Source: Mycolicibacterium hippocampi (GTDB lineage Bacteria > Actinomycetota > Actinomycetes > Mycobacteriales > Mycobacteriaceae). From it: a stretch of DNA of 64,000 nucleotides. The DNA lies in NCBI RefSeq assembly GCF_010723735.1, contig NZ_BLLB01000002.1, positions 2,480,001-2,544,000 on the forward strand, given 5' to 3'. Both the position numbers and the translations under genes were made by a program. Positions 9,549 through 19,482 of the stretch are shown one piece after another. The notes under the pieces were generated by a model, which searched no databases, was not told the origin of the DNA, and was given only the letters and a program-made list of their open reading frames with translations. Each line of letters starts with the position of its first letter. Within the stretch, counting starts at the first letter, position 1.

Positions 9549-10494
9549 TACCTATCAAGCCCTCAACTTCGCCGAGGGCTGGCGCAGCTTCTGGCACGGC
9601 GAAATCGGCGTGTGGCTGCTTACGCAGGGATTGCAGATCGCCCTGCTGGTCATCGGCGCGCTGCTGGCCGCGAGGTTCATCAACTGGATCGCGCGGCGGG
9701 TGACGCGGCGAATCGACGCCGAGTATCAGGAAAGCAACCAGCTGGTGCGCTCGGAGAGCGCCAAGCACCGCCAGGCGGTGGCGTCGGTGATCTCGTGGGT
9801 GTCGATCGCGATCCTGTTCGTCGTGGTCGCGGTCGAGATCACCGATGTGGTCAACGTCCCCGTGGGGTCCCTGGTGGCACCGGCGGCGGTGCTCGGCGCG
9901 GCGCTCGGTTTCGGCGCTCAGAAGCTGGTGCAGGACCTGCTGGCCGGGTTTTTCATCATCACCGAACGTCAGTACGGCTTCGGTGACCTGGTGCAGGTCA
10001 ACATGCTCGGCGCACCGGATGAGGCCGAGGGCACCGTCGAGGAGGTCACCCTGCGGGTGACCAAGTTGCGCACCAGCGAAGGCGAGGTGTGGACCGTGCC
10101 GAACGGCAACATCGTCCGCTCGCTGAACATGTCGAAGGACTGGGCGCGCGCGGTCGTCGACATCCCGGTGCCCACCACCGCCGATCTCAACCGGGTCAAC
10201 GAACTGCTGCACGCGGTCGGCGTGGACGCCATGGAGGACGAGGGACTCAGCGCACTGCTGCTGGACACGCCGCAGTTGATGGGTGTGGAGAGCATCGAGC
10301 TGGACACCGTCAACCTGCGGATGGTGGCCCGGACGCTGCCCGGCAAGCAGTACGAAGTAGGCCGCCGGCTGCGCATCCGGATCATCGCGGCCCTCAACCG
10401 CGCCGGCATCGCCACCAGCGAGCACCCGCCGACCTTCGACACCATCGCCGGACAGAGCGAGCAGGCCCAGGGCCGCGCGGAGGCCAAGAAATGA
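9538..10494 (+). CDS. Mechanosensitive channel, MscS family
   Basis: A 318-aa inner-membrane channel that opens under membrane tension. It has two N-terminal transmembrane helices, then the pore helix in the conserved Gly/Ala-rich stretch around [20 protein letters not shown], then the beta domain with the PNG motif ([11 protein letters not shown]) and the C-terminal alpha/beta vestibule. It begins inside the end of prfB and ends by ATGA overlap with the next gene. In M. tuberculosis the same place, between prfB and ftsE, is taken by a membrane protein and a proline-rich protein. Confidence 0.92.
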   Translation: MTTSTYQALNFAEGWRSFWHGEIGVWLLTQGLQIALLVIGALLAARFINWIARRVTRRIDAEYQESNQLVRSESAKHRQAVASVISWVSIAILFVVVAVEITDVVNVPVGSLVAPAAVLGAALGFGAQKLVQDLLAGFFIITERQYGFGDLVQVNMLGAPDEAEGTVEEVTLRVTKLRTSEGEVWTVPNGNIVRSLNMSKDWARAVVDIPVPTTADLNRVNELLHAVGVDAMEDEGLSALLLDTPQLMGVESIELDTVNLRMVARTLPGKQYEVGRRLRIRIIAALNRAGIATSEHPPTFDTIAGQSEQAQGRAEAKK

Positions 10495-11009
10495 ACCTCG
10501 GGGAGAAGCTGCGCGGTTGGCGCCGGGACGACCGGGGTTGGCCGCGGTACATGCCGGGCGGCCGGATCCGCACGTCGACAGCGGGGCTCATCGTCGCCTT
10601 CATCGCGCTGTCCTGGGTGGCTCAGGTCTTCGAGCCGCCGGCCCGACCGCCGGCGGCGCCGGAATCGTCGGTGGTGCCGCCCGGTTTCGTGCCCGACCCG
10701 AACTACACCTGGGTGCCGCGAACCAACGTGCGCACCCGCGAACCCGAGGTCACCACGACGACCCCGACGACCACCACGACCACGACCACGACCACCCCGA
10801 CGACGACCGGCACGACGGAACCGCCGCTGCCCGGGGTGACGACGACCCCGACGGGTCCCGAGGGCCCGACGACGACCGTCATCGACCCCGACGGCGTGGG
10901 ACCGGGCAGCCCGGAGACGTTCACCCAGGCGCCGACCGAGACTCCGGCGCAGGTCCCCACCCTCGCGCCGACCGCTCCGGTACCGCCGACCACGGTCCCC
11001 CCGCAGTAG
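10491..11009 (+). CDS. Single-pass membrane protein with Pro/Thr-rich extracellular tail
   Basis: A 172-aa protein starting at ATG 10491, which overlaps the previous stop as ATGA. A basic N-terminus (~25 residues) precedes one transmembrane helix (STAGLIVAFIALSWVAQVF); the rest is an extracellular Pro/Thr tail with long threonine runs near residues 87-110, probably disordered and possibly glycosylated. It matches the proline-rich gene that precedes ftsE in other mycobacteria. No catalytic domain is seen. A role in cell-wall or division contact is inference from position. Confidence 0.85.
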   Translation: MNLGEKLRGWRRDDRGWPRYMPGGRIRTSTAGLIVAFIALSWVAQVFEPPARPPAAPESSVVPPGFVPDPNYTWVPRTNVRTREPEVTTTTPTTTTTTTTTTPTTTGTTEPPLPGVTTTPTGPEGPTTTVIDPDGVGPGSPETFTQAPTETPAQVPTLAPTAPVPPTTVPPQ

Positions 11010-11053
11010 TGCCGAGGTAATCGGATGTCTGCCCGCTACACTGGCGTGCCGTG

Positions 11054-11743
11054 ATGATCACCCTCGACCATGTGTCAAAGCAGTACAAGTCGTCGGCACG
11101 TCCAGCGCTCGACAACATCTCGGTCAAGATCGACAAGGGTGAGTTCGTCTTCCTCATCGGACCGTCCGGATCCGGCAAGTCCACGTTCATGCGGCTGCTG
11201 CTGGCCGAGGACCAGCCGTCGTCGGGAGACATCCGTGTCTCCAAGTTCCACGTCAACAAGCTGTCCGGACGCCACATCCCGGGCTTGCGGCAGGTGATGG
11301 GCTGTGTGTTCCAGGATTTCCGGCTGCTGCAGCAGAAGACGGTGTTCGAGAACGTCGCCTTCGCGCTGGAGGTGATCGGCAAGCGCGCCGACACCATCAA
11401 CCGGGTGGTTCCCGACGTGCTCGAGATGGTGGGGCTGTCCGGCAAGGCCAACAGGCTGCCCGCGGAGTTGTCCGGCGGTGAGCAGCAGCGCGTCGCGATC
11501 GCCCGGGCGTTCGTGAACCGGCCGCTGGTGCTGCTGGCCGACGAGCCGACCGGCAACCTGGACCCCGACACCAGCAAGGACATCATGGACCTGCTCGAGC
11601 GGATCAACCGCACGGGCACGACAGTGCTGATGGCCACCCACGACCATCACATCGTCGACTCGATGCGCCAGCGGGTCGTCGAACTCGAACTCGGCCGGCT
11701 GGTTCGTGACGAACAGCGCGGCGTCTACGGAATGGACCGTTAA
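11054..11743 (+). CDS. ftsE: Cell-division ATP-binding protein FtsE
   Basis: A 229-aa ABC ATPase that pairs with FtsX at the septum and controls peptidoglycan hydrolases. Walker [10 protein letters not shown] is at residues 36-44, the signature LSGGEQQ follows, and Walker B (LLADEP) and the switch His (ATHDHH) are intact. ATG 11054 gives the standard N-terminus MITLDHV; a GTG one codon earlier is possible. It abuts ftsX with no gap. Confidence 0.97.
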   Translation: MITLDHVSKQYKSSARPALDNISVKIDKGEFVFLIGPSGSGKSTFMRLLLAEDQPSSGDIRVSKFHVNKLSGRHIPGLRQVMGCVFQDFRLLQQKTVFENVAFALEVIGKRADTINRVVPDVLEMVGLSGKANRLPAELSGGEQQRVAIARAFVNRPLVLLADEPTGNLDPDTSKDIMDLLERINRTGTTVLMATHDHHIVDSMRQRVVELELGRLVRDEQRGVYGMDR

Positions 11744-12637
11744 GTGCGCTTCGGCTTCCTGATCAACGAGGTCCTGACGGGGCTTCGCCGCAATGTGACG
11801 ATGACCGTCGCGATGATCCTCACCACGGCGATCTCCATCGGTCTGCTCGGCGGCGGGCTGCTGGTGGTGCGCCTTGCCGACCAGTCGCGCGACATCTACC
11901 TCGACCGGGTCGAGAGCCAGGTCTTCCTCACCAACGACGTCTCGGCCAACGATCCGAACTGCGACGCCGACCCGTGTGTGGCGCTGCGGCAGGCGATCGA
12001 GGACCGTGACGACGTGCGGTCGGTGCGCTTCCTGAACCGCGACGAGGCATACGACGATGCGATCCAGAAGTTCCCCCAGTACAAGGATGTCGCCGGCCGG
12101 GACGCGTTCCCGGCGTCCTTCGTGGTGCGGCTCGAAGACCCCGAGCAGCACCAGGACTTCGACGAGGCCATGGTGGGCCAACCGGGCGTGCTCAATGTCC
12201 TGAACCAGAAGGACCTGATCGACCGGTTGTTCGCGGTGCTCGACGGGCTGTCCAACGCCGCGTTCGCGGTGGCGCTGGTGCAGGCGATCGGTGCGGTGTT
12301 GCTGATCGCCAACATGGTCCAAGTCGCCGCCTACACCCGCCGCACCGAGATCGGAATCATGCGCCTGGTCGGCGCGAGCCGCTGGTACACCCAGCTGCCG
12401 TTCCTGGTGGAGGCGATGCTGGCCGCCCTGATCGGCGTGCTGATCTCGATCGTGGGCCTGATCGCGGTGCGCGCACTGTTCCTGGAGAACGCGCTCGACC
12501 AGTTCTACCAGGCCAATCTGATCGCCAGGATCGACTACGCCGACATCCTCTACATCTCGCCGATCCTGCTCTTGGTGGGTGTGGCGATGGCTGGGGTGAC
12601 GGCGTATGCGACGTTGCGACTGTACGTACGAAGGTAG
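11744..12637 (+). CDS. ftsX: Cell-division protein FtsX
   Basis: A 297-aa four-helix membrane partner of FtsE. Helix 1 lies near residues 20-45, followed by a large extracellular domain with two close cysteines (C73 and C78), then three C-terminal helices. The extracellular domain is known in mycobacteria to bind the hydrolase RipC. GTG start at 11744, directly after the ftsE stop. Confidence 0.97.
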   Translation: MRFGFLINEVLTGLRRNVTMTVAMILTTAISIGLLGGGLLVVRLADQSRDIYLDRVESQVFLTNDVSANDPNCDADPCVALRQAIEDRDDVRSVRFLNRDEAYDDAIQKFPQYKDVAGRDAFPASFVVRLEDPEQHQDFDEAMVGQPGVLNVLNQKDLIDRLFAVLDGLSNAAFAVALVQAIGAVLLIANMVQVAAYTRRTEIGIMRLVGASRWYTQLPFLVEAMLAALIGVLISIVGLIAVRALFLENALDQFYQANLIARIDYADILYISPILLLVGVAMAGVTAYATLRLYVRR

Positions 12638-12639
12638 CC

Positions 12640-13137
12640 GTGGCGAAGAAGGCCAAGACGGCCAAGGACAGCAACAACCAGGTGGTTGCCACCAACCGCA
12701 AGGCCAGGCACAACTATGCGATCCTCGATACGTTCGAGGCCGGGGTCGCGCTGGTCGGCACCGAGGTCAAGAGCCTGCGCGAGGGCCAGGCGTCGCTGGC
12801 CGATGCGTTCGCCACCGTCGACGACGGCGAGATCTGGCTGCGCAACCTGCACATCCCGGAATACCACCACGGCAGCTGGACCAACCACGCGCCGCGGCGG
12901 AATCGCAAGCTGTTGCTGCACCGCCGCGAGATCGACAACCTGATCGGCAAGATCCGCGACGGCAACCTGACCCTGGTCCCGCTGTCGCTGTACTTCACCG
13001 GCGGGCGGGTGAAGGTGGAGTTGGCGCTGGCCCGCGGCAAGCAGGCGCACGACAAGCGCCAGGATCTGGCCCGTCGTGACGCCGAGCGCGAGGTCACCCG
13101 GGAACTGGGCCGTCGCGTCAAGGGCATGACCTCCTGA
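12640..13137 (+). CDS. smpB: SsrA-binding protein SmpB
   Basis: A 165-aa RNA-binding protein that delivers tmRNA to stalled ribosomes. The oligonucleotide-binding fold with [18 protein letters not shown] and [10 protein letters not shown] is complete, and the C-terminal basic tail ends KGMTS. GTG start, two bases after ftsX. Its RNA partner ssrA is encoded 4.2 kb downstream in the same window. Confidence 0.97.
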   Translation: MAKKAKTAKDSNNQVVATNRKARHNYAILDTFEAGVALVGTEVKSLREGQASLADAFATVDDGEIWLRNLHIPEYHHGSWTNHAPRRNRKLLLHRREIDNLIGKIRDGNLTLVPLSLYFTGGRVKVELALARGKQAHDKRQDLARRDAEREVTRELGRRVKGMTS

Positions 13138-13979
13138 CCGGCATCTTCACTGCGCTGATCGCGGCGCTGGGATACGGCGTCAGCGACTTCGTCGGCGGTA
13201 TCGCGTCACGGCGGGTGGCGGCCCTGCGGGTGGTGCTGGTGTCCTACCCGGTGGCGCTGGTGCTGTTGGTCGTCATCGCGGTGCCGTTCGGGGGTCAGAT
13301 CGACACCCCCGCCGTGGTGTGGGGCGTGCTGTCCGGCGTGACCCAGGCGTTCGGGGTGTGGTGGTTCTACGCCGCGCTGGGTTCGGGGCCGATCTCGGTG
13401 GTGTCGCCGCTGACGGCGATCCTGGTCGCCGGGATCCCGGTGGGTTTCGGGCTCGCACTGGGGGAGCGGCCCGGGGTGATCGCCCTCGTCGGCGTGGCGC
13501 TGGCGCTCGCCGCGGTTGTGCTGGTCAGCCGCGAGGCGACCGACGAGGACGTCAGACCGCACAGGTTCACCGTGAAGGTGGCGTGGTTGACCGTCGGCGC
13601 CGGGGTGGCGTTCGGGATGAACTTCGTCGTCCTCGATCAGGTGCCGCCCGAGGCCGAGTTGTGGCCGCTGGTGTTCGGCCGGATCGCGGCGACGGCCATC
13701 GTGCTGCTGGTTGCCGTCGTCACGGCCAACCTGGTGCTCGAGCGGGGCATTCCGCTGCGGTTGGCGGTGTTCGCCGGCGTGCTGGACACGATCGCCAACG
13801 TTGCCACTTTGCTTGCCCTGCAGTCGTCGATGTTGTCGCTGGCCGGTGTCCTGATCGCGCTCTATCCGGCCGCGACCGTCCTGCTGGCGATCATGGTCCT
13901 GCGTGAGCGCGTGACCCGGTGGCAGGCGATCGGCATGGTGCTGGCTCTGGCATCTGTCGCAATGATCGCCTCCGGTTAG
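13134..13979 (+). CDS. EamA/DMT-family transporter with probable CTG start
   Basis: About 281 aa and ten predicted transmembrane helices in two EamA repeats, a drug/metabolite transporter. The first ATG/GTG-type start in frame, GTG 13215, would remove the conserved first helix ([20 protein letters not shown]). The frame continues upstream to a CTG at 13134 that overlaps the smpB stop as CTGA, the same geometry as an ATGA coupling. I therefore place the start there, with the caveat that CTG starts are rare. The substrate is unknown. Confidence 0.75.
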   Translation: MTGIFTALIAALGYGVSDFVGGIASRRVAALRVVLVSYPVALVLLVVIAVPFGGQIDTPAVVWGVLSGVTQAFGVWWFYAALGSGPISVVSPLTAILVAGIPVGFGLALGERPGVIALVGVALALAAVVLVSREATDEDVRPHRFTVKVAWLTVGAGVAFGMNFVVLDQVPPEAELWPLVFGRIAATAIVLLVAVVTANLVLERGIPLRLAVFAGVLDTIANVATLLALQSSMLSLAGVLIALYPAATVLLAIMVLRERVTRWQAIGMVLALASVAMIASG

Positions 13980-14088
13980 CTACGGTCAGGGTTCAACCCC
14001 GAAACGGGGGCGCCGCCCGCAGCGGAGGGAGGGGCCGGTCAAGTCAAACCAGCTGCGCCTTTGGCTGTTCGCCATCGTCACTGCGCTG

Positions 14089-16323
14089 GTGTCGGTCAAC
14101 GCACTGGCACCGTGGGGAGACGAGGCGGCTCAGCGCGGGGAAGTGATGCTCCAGTTGGCTGCGGGACTGGGGGCGGTGGTCTGCGGCCTCGTCGTCGGTT
14201 TGCGGGCCGAGGGGATGGCGCGCCGGTGGCGGCTGCTCCTCGCGGCGGGGTTGACGGCGTGGCTGGTCGGTCAAGGTCTCTGGTGGGCCGGCGGCGCCGG
14301 GGCGGACGGTGATCCGGTGGCGCCGGCAGGGCTTGTCGCGTATTTGCTGTGTCCGGTGTTCGCGCTGGCATCGGTGGTGGTGCTGGTGCGTTCCAGCGGC
14401 GGTGCCACCGAACCGCAGGATGGCTGGTTGCGGCAGTTCAGGGACACCACCGTTCTCGACGGGGTGGTGGCGGCCGCGGCGTTTCTGATCCTGTGTGCGA
14501 TCGGGGGTTTCGGCGTCGGGTCGACCGCCTCACTGCCGCGGTCGGCGAATCCGGTGATCGAAGTCGGGTTCGCGCTCGCTGAACTGGTCGTGGTGGTGGC
14601 AGCGGTGATGATGACGATGATCTACCGCCCGGATCGCCCGTTTCGGGCGAACTACCTTCTGCTGGCCGGCGGTATCGTCACCATGGCCTCTTCCGACCGG
14701 CTGGTCGCCTACTTCACATCGGTGGGTTCGGTGAGCGGTCAACGATGGGCTGCAATAGGTTTCGCCATCGGACCGCTGATATTGGCCTACGCGATGGTGG
14801 TCCGGTCGCCACGACAGCATGATGCCGACGACCGCCAGAACCCCGGGATGGACTGGGCGCAGCTGATCCTCCCGTACATCGGATTCCTCGGCGTAGCACA
14901 GCTTTTCGCCTTCCATGTGATTACCGGGCGGCAGTTGACCACTTTCGTCGTCAGTCTGACGGTGGTGATGGTGTTGCTGGTCGCGGTGCGCCAGGTGGTG
15001 GCGATGCGTGCCCAGCACCTGCTGACCCAACGGTTGTACTGGGCCCAGCGGGGATTGGCCTATCAGGTCCACCACGACGCGCTGACCGGACTGCCCAATC
15101 GCCTGCTGTTCGCCCAACGGCTCGACGAGGCGATCCGCGATGGCCGTTTTGTGCTGATCTTCGTCGATCTCGACGACTTCAAAGAGGTCAACGACCGGTT
15201 CGGACACGCCGCGGGCGACGACCTGTTGCGGGCGGTGGGTGAGCGCCTCACGCGGTGCATCACCGAGGCGGATACGTTGGCGCGCATCGGCGGTGACGAG
15301 TTCGCGATCCTGATCGCCGGTGAGGCGGACGAGCCGGAGATCGTCGCCGACCGGCTGCGGGTGGCGCTGCGGGATCCCTTCGCGGTGCACGGCTCGTCGC
15401 TGCGGGTGCGGGCCAGCATGGGGCTGGTCCGGTCCGATGCCGACGGGCTGGACCAGACGTCGGACGATCTGTTGCGGCGGGCCGACATCTCGATGTATGC
15501 CGGAAAGCGGCTCGGCAAGGACACCGCGGTGATCTACCAACCGTCCACCGGCCTTCAGGACGATTTCCCGACTGCGCTGCGGCGGGCGCGCGGTGGTGTT
15601 CCCGACGGGTTCAGGCTCGCCTACCAGCCGGTCGTGCGCCTCCCCGGGCGGATCCCGGTGGCGGTCGAAGCTCTGGCGCGGTGGACCGCGCCGAGTGGAA
15701 TCGACATCGCCCCGCAGACTTTCGTCGCGGCCGCCGAAGCAGCGGGGTTGGGTGCCGAACTCGATGCGCTGGTCCTCGACCTGGCGTGCAGTGACGTCAA
15801 GGCTGCCGGTCTGGACCTCACCATCCACGTCAACATCGGGGCGGCACGGCTGGGCAACCCGTCCTTCGAGGACCACGTCCGCCGCGCGATAGACCGCCAC
15901 GACGTGGAACCGACCCGGCTCGTCCTGGAGATCACCGAGACCGTGCCGATCGTCGACCTCGCCGACGCCGCCGCGCAGATCAACCGGCTGCAGTCATTGG
16001 GTGTCAGGGTGGCGCTGGACGACTTCGGTGCGGGATTCAATTCGCTGATGTACATGCACGCGCTGCCGGTGCAGATCGTCAAGCTCGATCGCAGCTTCGC
16101 CGTGGGTACCGATTCCGAACGGAATCTGACGATGTACCGGTCTGTCGTCCGGCTGTGCAGCGAGCTGGGACTGTCGGTGATCGCTGAAGGCGTCGAGTTG
16201 CCTCCCCAGGCAGAGACGGTCTACCTGGCCGGGTGCCGGCTCGCCCAGGGTCATCTGTTCGGCAGCGCGGTTCCCATCACCGAGCTCAGCCACGGTTCGA
16301 AGGCGCACGGCGCGCCCGTCTGA
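14089..16323 (+). CDS. Membrane GGDEF-EAL protein (c-di-GMP turnover)
   Basis: At least 744 aa. Several N-terminal transmembrane helices (to residue ~305) are followed by a GGDEF domain with an intact GGDEF motif at residues 401-405 and an EAL domain with intact EAL at 527-529 plus DDFGAGFNSL. Both diguanylate cyclase and phosphodiesterase activities therefore look possible. The start is uncertain: the frame is open upstream and a strong purine-rich site (14024-14034) precedes a hydrophobic stretch at 14041, but no standard start codon sits there (CTG 14053 is available). Confidence 0.9.
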   Translation: MSVNALAPWGDEAAQRGEVMLQLAAGLGAVVCGLVVGLRAEGMARRWRLLLAAGLTAWLVGQGLWWAGGAGADGDPVAPAGLVAYLLCPVFALASVVVLVRSSGGATEPQDGWLRQFRDTTVLDGVVAAAAFLILCAIGGFGVGSTASLPRSANPVIEVGFALAELVVVVAAVMMTMIYRPDRPFRANYLLLAGGIVTMASSDRLVAYFTSVGSVSGQRWAAIGFAIGPLILAYAMVVRSPRQHDADDRQNPGMDWAQLILPYIGFLGVAQLFAFHVITGRQLTTFVVSLTVVMVLLVAVRQVVAMRAQHLLTQRLYWAQRGLAYQVHHDALTGLPNRLLFAQRLDEAIRDGRFVLIFVDLDDFKEVNDRFGHAAGDDLLRAVGERLTRCITEADTLARIGGDEFAILIAGEADEPEIVADRLRVALRDPFAVHGSSLRVRASMGLVRSDADGLDQTSDDLLRRADISMYAGKRLGKDTAVIYQPSTGLQDDFPTALRRARGGVPDGFRLAYQPVVRLPGRIPVAVEALARWTAPSGIDIAPQTFVAAAEAAGLGAELDALVLDLACSDVKAAGLDLTIHVNIGAARLGNPSFEDHVRRAIDRHDVEPTRLVLEITETVPIVDLADAAAQINRLQSLGVRVALDDFGAGFNSLMYMHALPVQIVKLDRSFAVGTDSERNLTMYRSVVRLCSELGLSVIAEGVELPPQAETVYLAGCRLAQGHLFGSAVPITELSHGSKAHGAPV

Positions 16324-16333
16324 CCCACAGTCC

Positions 16334-16398
16334 CCGCGAGCGGGCGCGTCTGCTCGCCGACACGCCGGGCGGAACGTGCATTTCGCGCACGCTCGCGG
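16334..16398. repeat. Loose intergenic inverted repeat with GTCTGCTCGC motif
   Basis: Nine-base arms, CCGCGAGCG at 16334-16342 and CGCTCGCGG at 16390-16398, are separated by 47 bases in the gap after the GGDEF-EAL gene. The inner sequence at 16346-16357 contains GTCTGCTCGC, which also occurs in the perfect hairpin at 37303-37366, so the two may belong to one intergenic repeat family. Confidence 0.4.
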
Positions 16399-16422
16399 CC
16401 GGAACGCACTACGTTCTGCCGG

Positions 16423-17274
16423 GTGAACAGCCCCTCTCGCCCCGTCACCCTGCTCGACAAGTCCGACGTGCTCGATGGTCTTTTTGCGTCGTGGCGCAAC
16501 ATCGATGCGTTGTTGCAGACGGTGCGTCCCGAGGACTGGACGGCGCCGACGTCGCTGCCCGGGTGGACGGTGCACGACGTCGTCGCCCACATGGTGGGCA
16601 CGGAATCGATGCTGCAGGGTATGCCGACGCCGCAGGCGGACATCGACGTCGCGGCCCTCGAACACGTGCGCAACGACATCGGGGTGCTGAACGAGCACTG
16701 GGTGTGGAAACTTCGCGACCTCGGCCACACCGAGCTGCACGGGGAGTTCCGCAACGTGACCGCCCAGCGCCAGGTGGTGCTGTCCGAGATGCCGGCCGAG
16801 GAGTGGAACACCACCACCGCGACGCCGGCCGGGCCCGACACCTACGGGCGGTTCATGCGGGTACGGGTTTTCGACTGCTGGATGCATGAACTCGACATCC
16901 GGGACGCGCTCGGGCGGCCTGCAGGCAGCGACGAGCTCGACGGTCCGGCGTCGAGGCTGGCGCTGGACGAGATGACCGCCAGCATGGGGTTCGTGGTGGG
17001 CAAGCTGGGCGGCGCGCCCGACGGTTCCCGGGTCAGGATCGAGCTGACGGGGCCGCTGGCGCGGGAGATCAACGTCGCGGTGGACGGCCGCGGGCGCGTG
17101 GTCCCGGACTTCGGCGCCGACGAGCCGACCACGACGATCACCCTGGACGCGGTGCTGTTCACCCGGGTGGCGGGAGGCCGGACAACACCGGCGACAGCCG
17201 GCACGGAGATCGGCTACACCGGCGACGAGGAGGTCAGCCGTCGCATCGTCGAGCGCCTGAACTACGTGATCTGA
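16423..17274 (+). CDS. Maleylpyruvate-isomerase / mycothiol-dependent family protein
   Basis: A 283-aa protein with an N-terminal DinB-like four-helix domain carrying the mycothiol-family signature LPGWTVHDVVAHM and a C-terminal domain resembling SCP-type folds. The family includes mycothiol-dependent maleylpyruvate isomerase and mycothiol S-transferases; the exact reaction is not readable here. GTG start at 16423. M. tuberculosis has a similarly sized gene (283 aa) between smpB and ssrA, which supports a conserved core location. Confidence 0.85.
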   Translation: MNSPSRPVTLLDKSDVLDGLFASWRNIDALLQTVRPEDWTAPTSLPGWTVHDVVAHMVGTESMLQGMPTPQADIDVAALEHVRNDIGVLNEHWVWKLRDLGHTELHGEFRNVTAQRQVVLSEMPAEEWNTTTATPAGPDTYGRFMRVRVFDCWMHELDIRDALGRPAGSDELDGPASRLALDEMTASMGFVVGKLGGAPDGSRVRIELTGPLAREINVAVDGRGRVVPDFGADEPTTTITLDAVLFTRVAGGRTTPATAGTEIGYTGDEEVSRRIVERLNYVI

Positions 17275-17296
17275 CCCCTGTGGATTAATTAGTCGC

Positions 17297-17324
17297 TGGA
17301 CGGTGTTGAACGGACCGGTAGTAT
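17297..17324 (+). promoter_or_regulatory. Promoter of ssrA
   Basis: A -35-like TGGACG (17297-17302) and a -10-like TAGTAT (17319-17324) are separated by 16 bases. Transcription from here would start near 17331 and give a precursor trimmed to the mature 5' end at 17358. Confidence 0.55.
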
Positions 17325-17357
17325 GAAAGGTCCTGCCGGAGGTCGGCAGGGGTGCGA

Positions 17358-17726
17358 GGGGCTGAACGGTTTCGACTTCGCGCATCGAATCAAGGGAAGC
17401 GTGCCGGTGCAGGCAACTGACCACCGTAAGCGTCGTTGCAACCAATTAAGCGCCGATTCTAATCAGCGCGACTTCGCCCTCGCTGCTTAAGCGACGGTGA
17501 GTCTGTCAGACCGGGAGCGCCCTCGGCCCGGACCCTGGCATCAGCTAGAGGGACCCACCGATACGTCCGGTCGCGGGATGTATCGGGACATCAAACAGCG
17601 ACTGGGATCGTCATCCTGACTTGTTCGCGTGAGCAGGAGATCCGAGTAGAGACATAGCGAACTGCGCACGGAGAAGCCTTGAGGGAATGCCGTAGGACCC
17701 GGGTTCAATTCCCGGCAGCTCCACCA
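17358..17726 (+). ncRNA. ssrA: tmRNA (ssrA)
   Basis: A 369-nt transfer-messenger RNA that rescues stalled ribosomes with SmpB. The 5' GGGGCTG (17358-17364) pairs with CAGCTCC (17716-17722), followed by discriminator A and an encoded CCA. The T-arm sequence GGGTTCAATTC is present. The tag frame starts at GCC 17452 and ends at TAA 17488-17490. Overall sequence is close to M. tuberculosis tmRNA. The 3' end is a classical phage integration target, and a broken integrase lies 90 bp downstream. Confidence 0.97.
17452..17490 (+). other. tmRNA proteolysis-tag reading frame
   Basis: Twelve codons plus TAA encode ADSNQRDFALAA. The ending ALAA is the degradation signal for ClpXP-type proteases. It differs from the M. 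tuberculosis tag at two positions (Asn for His, Phe for Tyr). Confidence 0.93.
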
Positions 17727-17727
17727 G

Positions 17728-17776
17728 AAAGAAGCAGGTCAGGGACGTAATCCCCCTGGCCTGCTTTCTTTTTTCC
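17728..17776 (+). terminator. Intrinsic terminator after ssrA
   Basis: A long hairpin (left arm around 17728-17746, right arm around 17755-17771, one G-U pair and a small bulge) ends in a run of T residues at 17769-17775. It sits directly after the tmRNA CCA end. Confidence 0.8.
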
Positions 17777-17815
17777 ATCAACATCTCATCAACATTCGGG
17801 TCTGAAGTGCCCGCT

Positions 17816-18530
17816 ATGGCGTCGCTGCGACCGGTCACCCGCAAGAACGGCACCGAGCACGTCCAGCGACGAAGTTCAAGGGTCTGGTCGAGAAGTTCGG
17901 AGCCGCGCAGGCGCTGACGGCACTGGGCACCGATCCCGAGATGACGACGATGACGGTCCAGGAATGGATGGAGCACCACATCGAGCATCTGACCGGGCTC
18001 CGGAAGTCGCCCCTGTGGGACTACCAGTCGTATCTGCGCAAGGACATCGGCCCGGCGCTCGGCGAGCTTCCGCTGACTGGGCGCACCCGCGAGCACGTCG
18101 CGAAGTGGACCCAGGATCTCGCCGCCGGGGGAGCATCGGGCAAGACGATCTCCAACAAGCACGGGTTCTTGTCCTCGGCGCTCAACGCAGCCGTGCGGGC
18201 CGGACGTATCCCGACCAACCCAGCGCTCGGTCAACGACTGCCAACCTCCGAGCGGGAAGAAATGACCTGCCTCAGCCACGAAGACTTTGCCCTCTGCTGG
18301 ACAACGTCACCGACCACTGGAAGCCACTCGTGGAGTTTTTGGTGGCCTCCGGTGCCCGTTGGAGCGAGGCCACTGCGCTGCGGCCACCGGACGTCAACAT
18401 GGCGACCAACATCGTCAGGATCACCAGGGTGTGGAACGGACCTATGACCGGACAGGCTACGAGCTAGGTCCGCCGAAGACCAAGACGCAGCAGTCTCAGC
18501 TCAGCGTCGACGTCGCCGAGATCCCGCACA
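17816..18530 (+). pseudogene. Broken tyrosine integrase at the ssrA 3' end
   Basis: Pieces of one phage-type integrase run in order across three frames. The N-terminus (MASLRPVTRKNGTEHV, frame of 17816) is joined by a deletion near 17870 to KFKGLVEKFG and the SAM-like core domain (17872-18290). The frame then shifts to the LLDNVTDHWKPLVEFLVASG block that carries the first catalytic Arg (GARWSEA), and shifts again to RTYDRTGYELGPPKTK. The rest of the catalytic domain, including HxxR and the nucleophilic Tyr, is missing. It is a dead remnant of an element that integrated at ssrA. Confidence 0.85.
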
Positions 18531-18609
18531 CCTTGAACCCTATTGCTGCGCGCTACCACCGCGATGCAGCAGTTCACAGACTGGACGTGTGCGCTCTACT
18601 CTCAGCTCT

Positions 18610-18888
18610 ATGGGGGATAGAAGAAGTTGGGGAGACAGGTTCGCGCAGTGGCTTACCGCACTGCCGATGGGCATCAAGTTTGTCGTCGCGCTCGTTCTGG
18701 CGTTGAGCACGATCGTGCCTGCTGGGCTGATCGTAGCGGCGCTGGACCCGCTGGTGTGGGGGTCGGACGATCAGACGGTGCGCATAACCTGTGGCGACCG
18801 GAAGGTCGAACGGACTTTCAGCAAGGAAGAATTTGAACTCAAATCCAGTGATGTCGAGTCTCTGGCAGTGGAGATGTGCACGACCTAG
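18610..18888 (+). CDS. Small single-pass membrane protein of the ssrA island
   Basis: A 92-aa protein from ATG 18610 (an in-frame GTG at 18589 would add seven residues). It has a charged N-terminus, one transmembrane helix (GIKFVVALVLALSTIVPAGL) and a short soluble part with two cysteines (ITCGDRKV..VEMCTT). The 3' half is visibly less GC-rich than the surrounding genes. It is followed by a clean terminator. I do not recognise it; position suggests cargo of the decayed integrative element. Confidence 0.6.
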   Translation: MGDRRSWGDRFAQWLTALPMGIKFVVALVLALSTIVPAGLIVAALDPLVWGSDDQTVRITCGDRKVERTFSKEEFELKSSDVESLAVEMCTT

Positions 18889-18909
18889 CCTTCTGCCCGC
18901 AGTCACCAG

Positions 18910-18943
18910 AAAGCCCCGCCCGGTGATCCCGGAGCGGGGCTTT
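18910..18943 (+). terminator. Rho-independent terminator
   Basis: A perfect 10-bp stem (18910-18919 with 18934-18943, AAAGCCCCGC/GCGGGGCTTT) and a 14-base loop, 21 bases after the stop of the small island gene. The A/T flanks let it work on both strands, serving the minus-strand remnant as well. Confidence 0.85.
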
Positions 18944-18962
18944 CCTGCGTTGTGCCTCTCCG

Positions 18963-19372
<410 letters not shown>

Positions 19373-19482
19373 CGGCGATCCGGCCAGCTCCACGCCGGCC
19401 GTGCTTACCCCGCCCCGAAGCGGGTATGTCATCGGTCGAATTCGGCTGACGCGCTGGCTTTCAGCGCACCGGGGAGGCGAGC

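Noticed and set aside
10745..10830. Short-period repeats that could suggest a CRISPR or minisatellite
   Set aside because: They are ACG/ACC codon runs coding a Thr/Pro-rich tail; no spacers or repeat-spacer periodicity. No CRISPR array is seen anywhere in the window.
18287..18706. Separate 139-aa gene in the island
   Set aside because: Its first part is the third frame of the broken integrase and the rest overlaps the small membrane protein in another frame.
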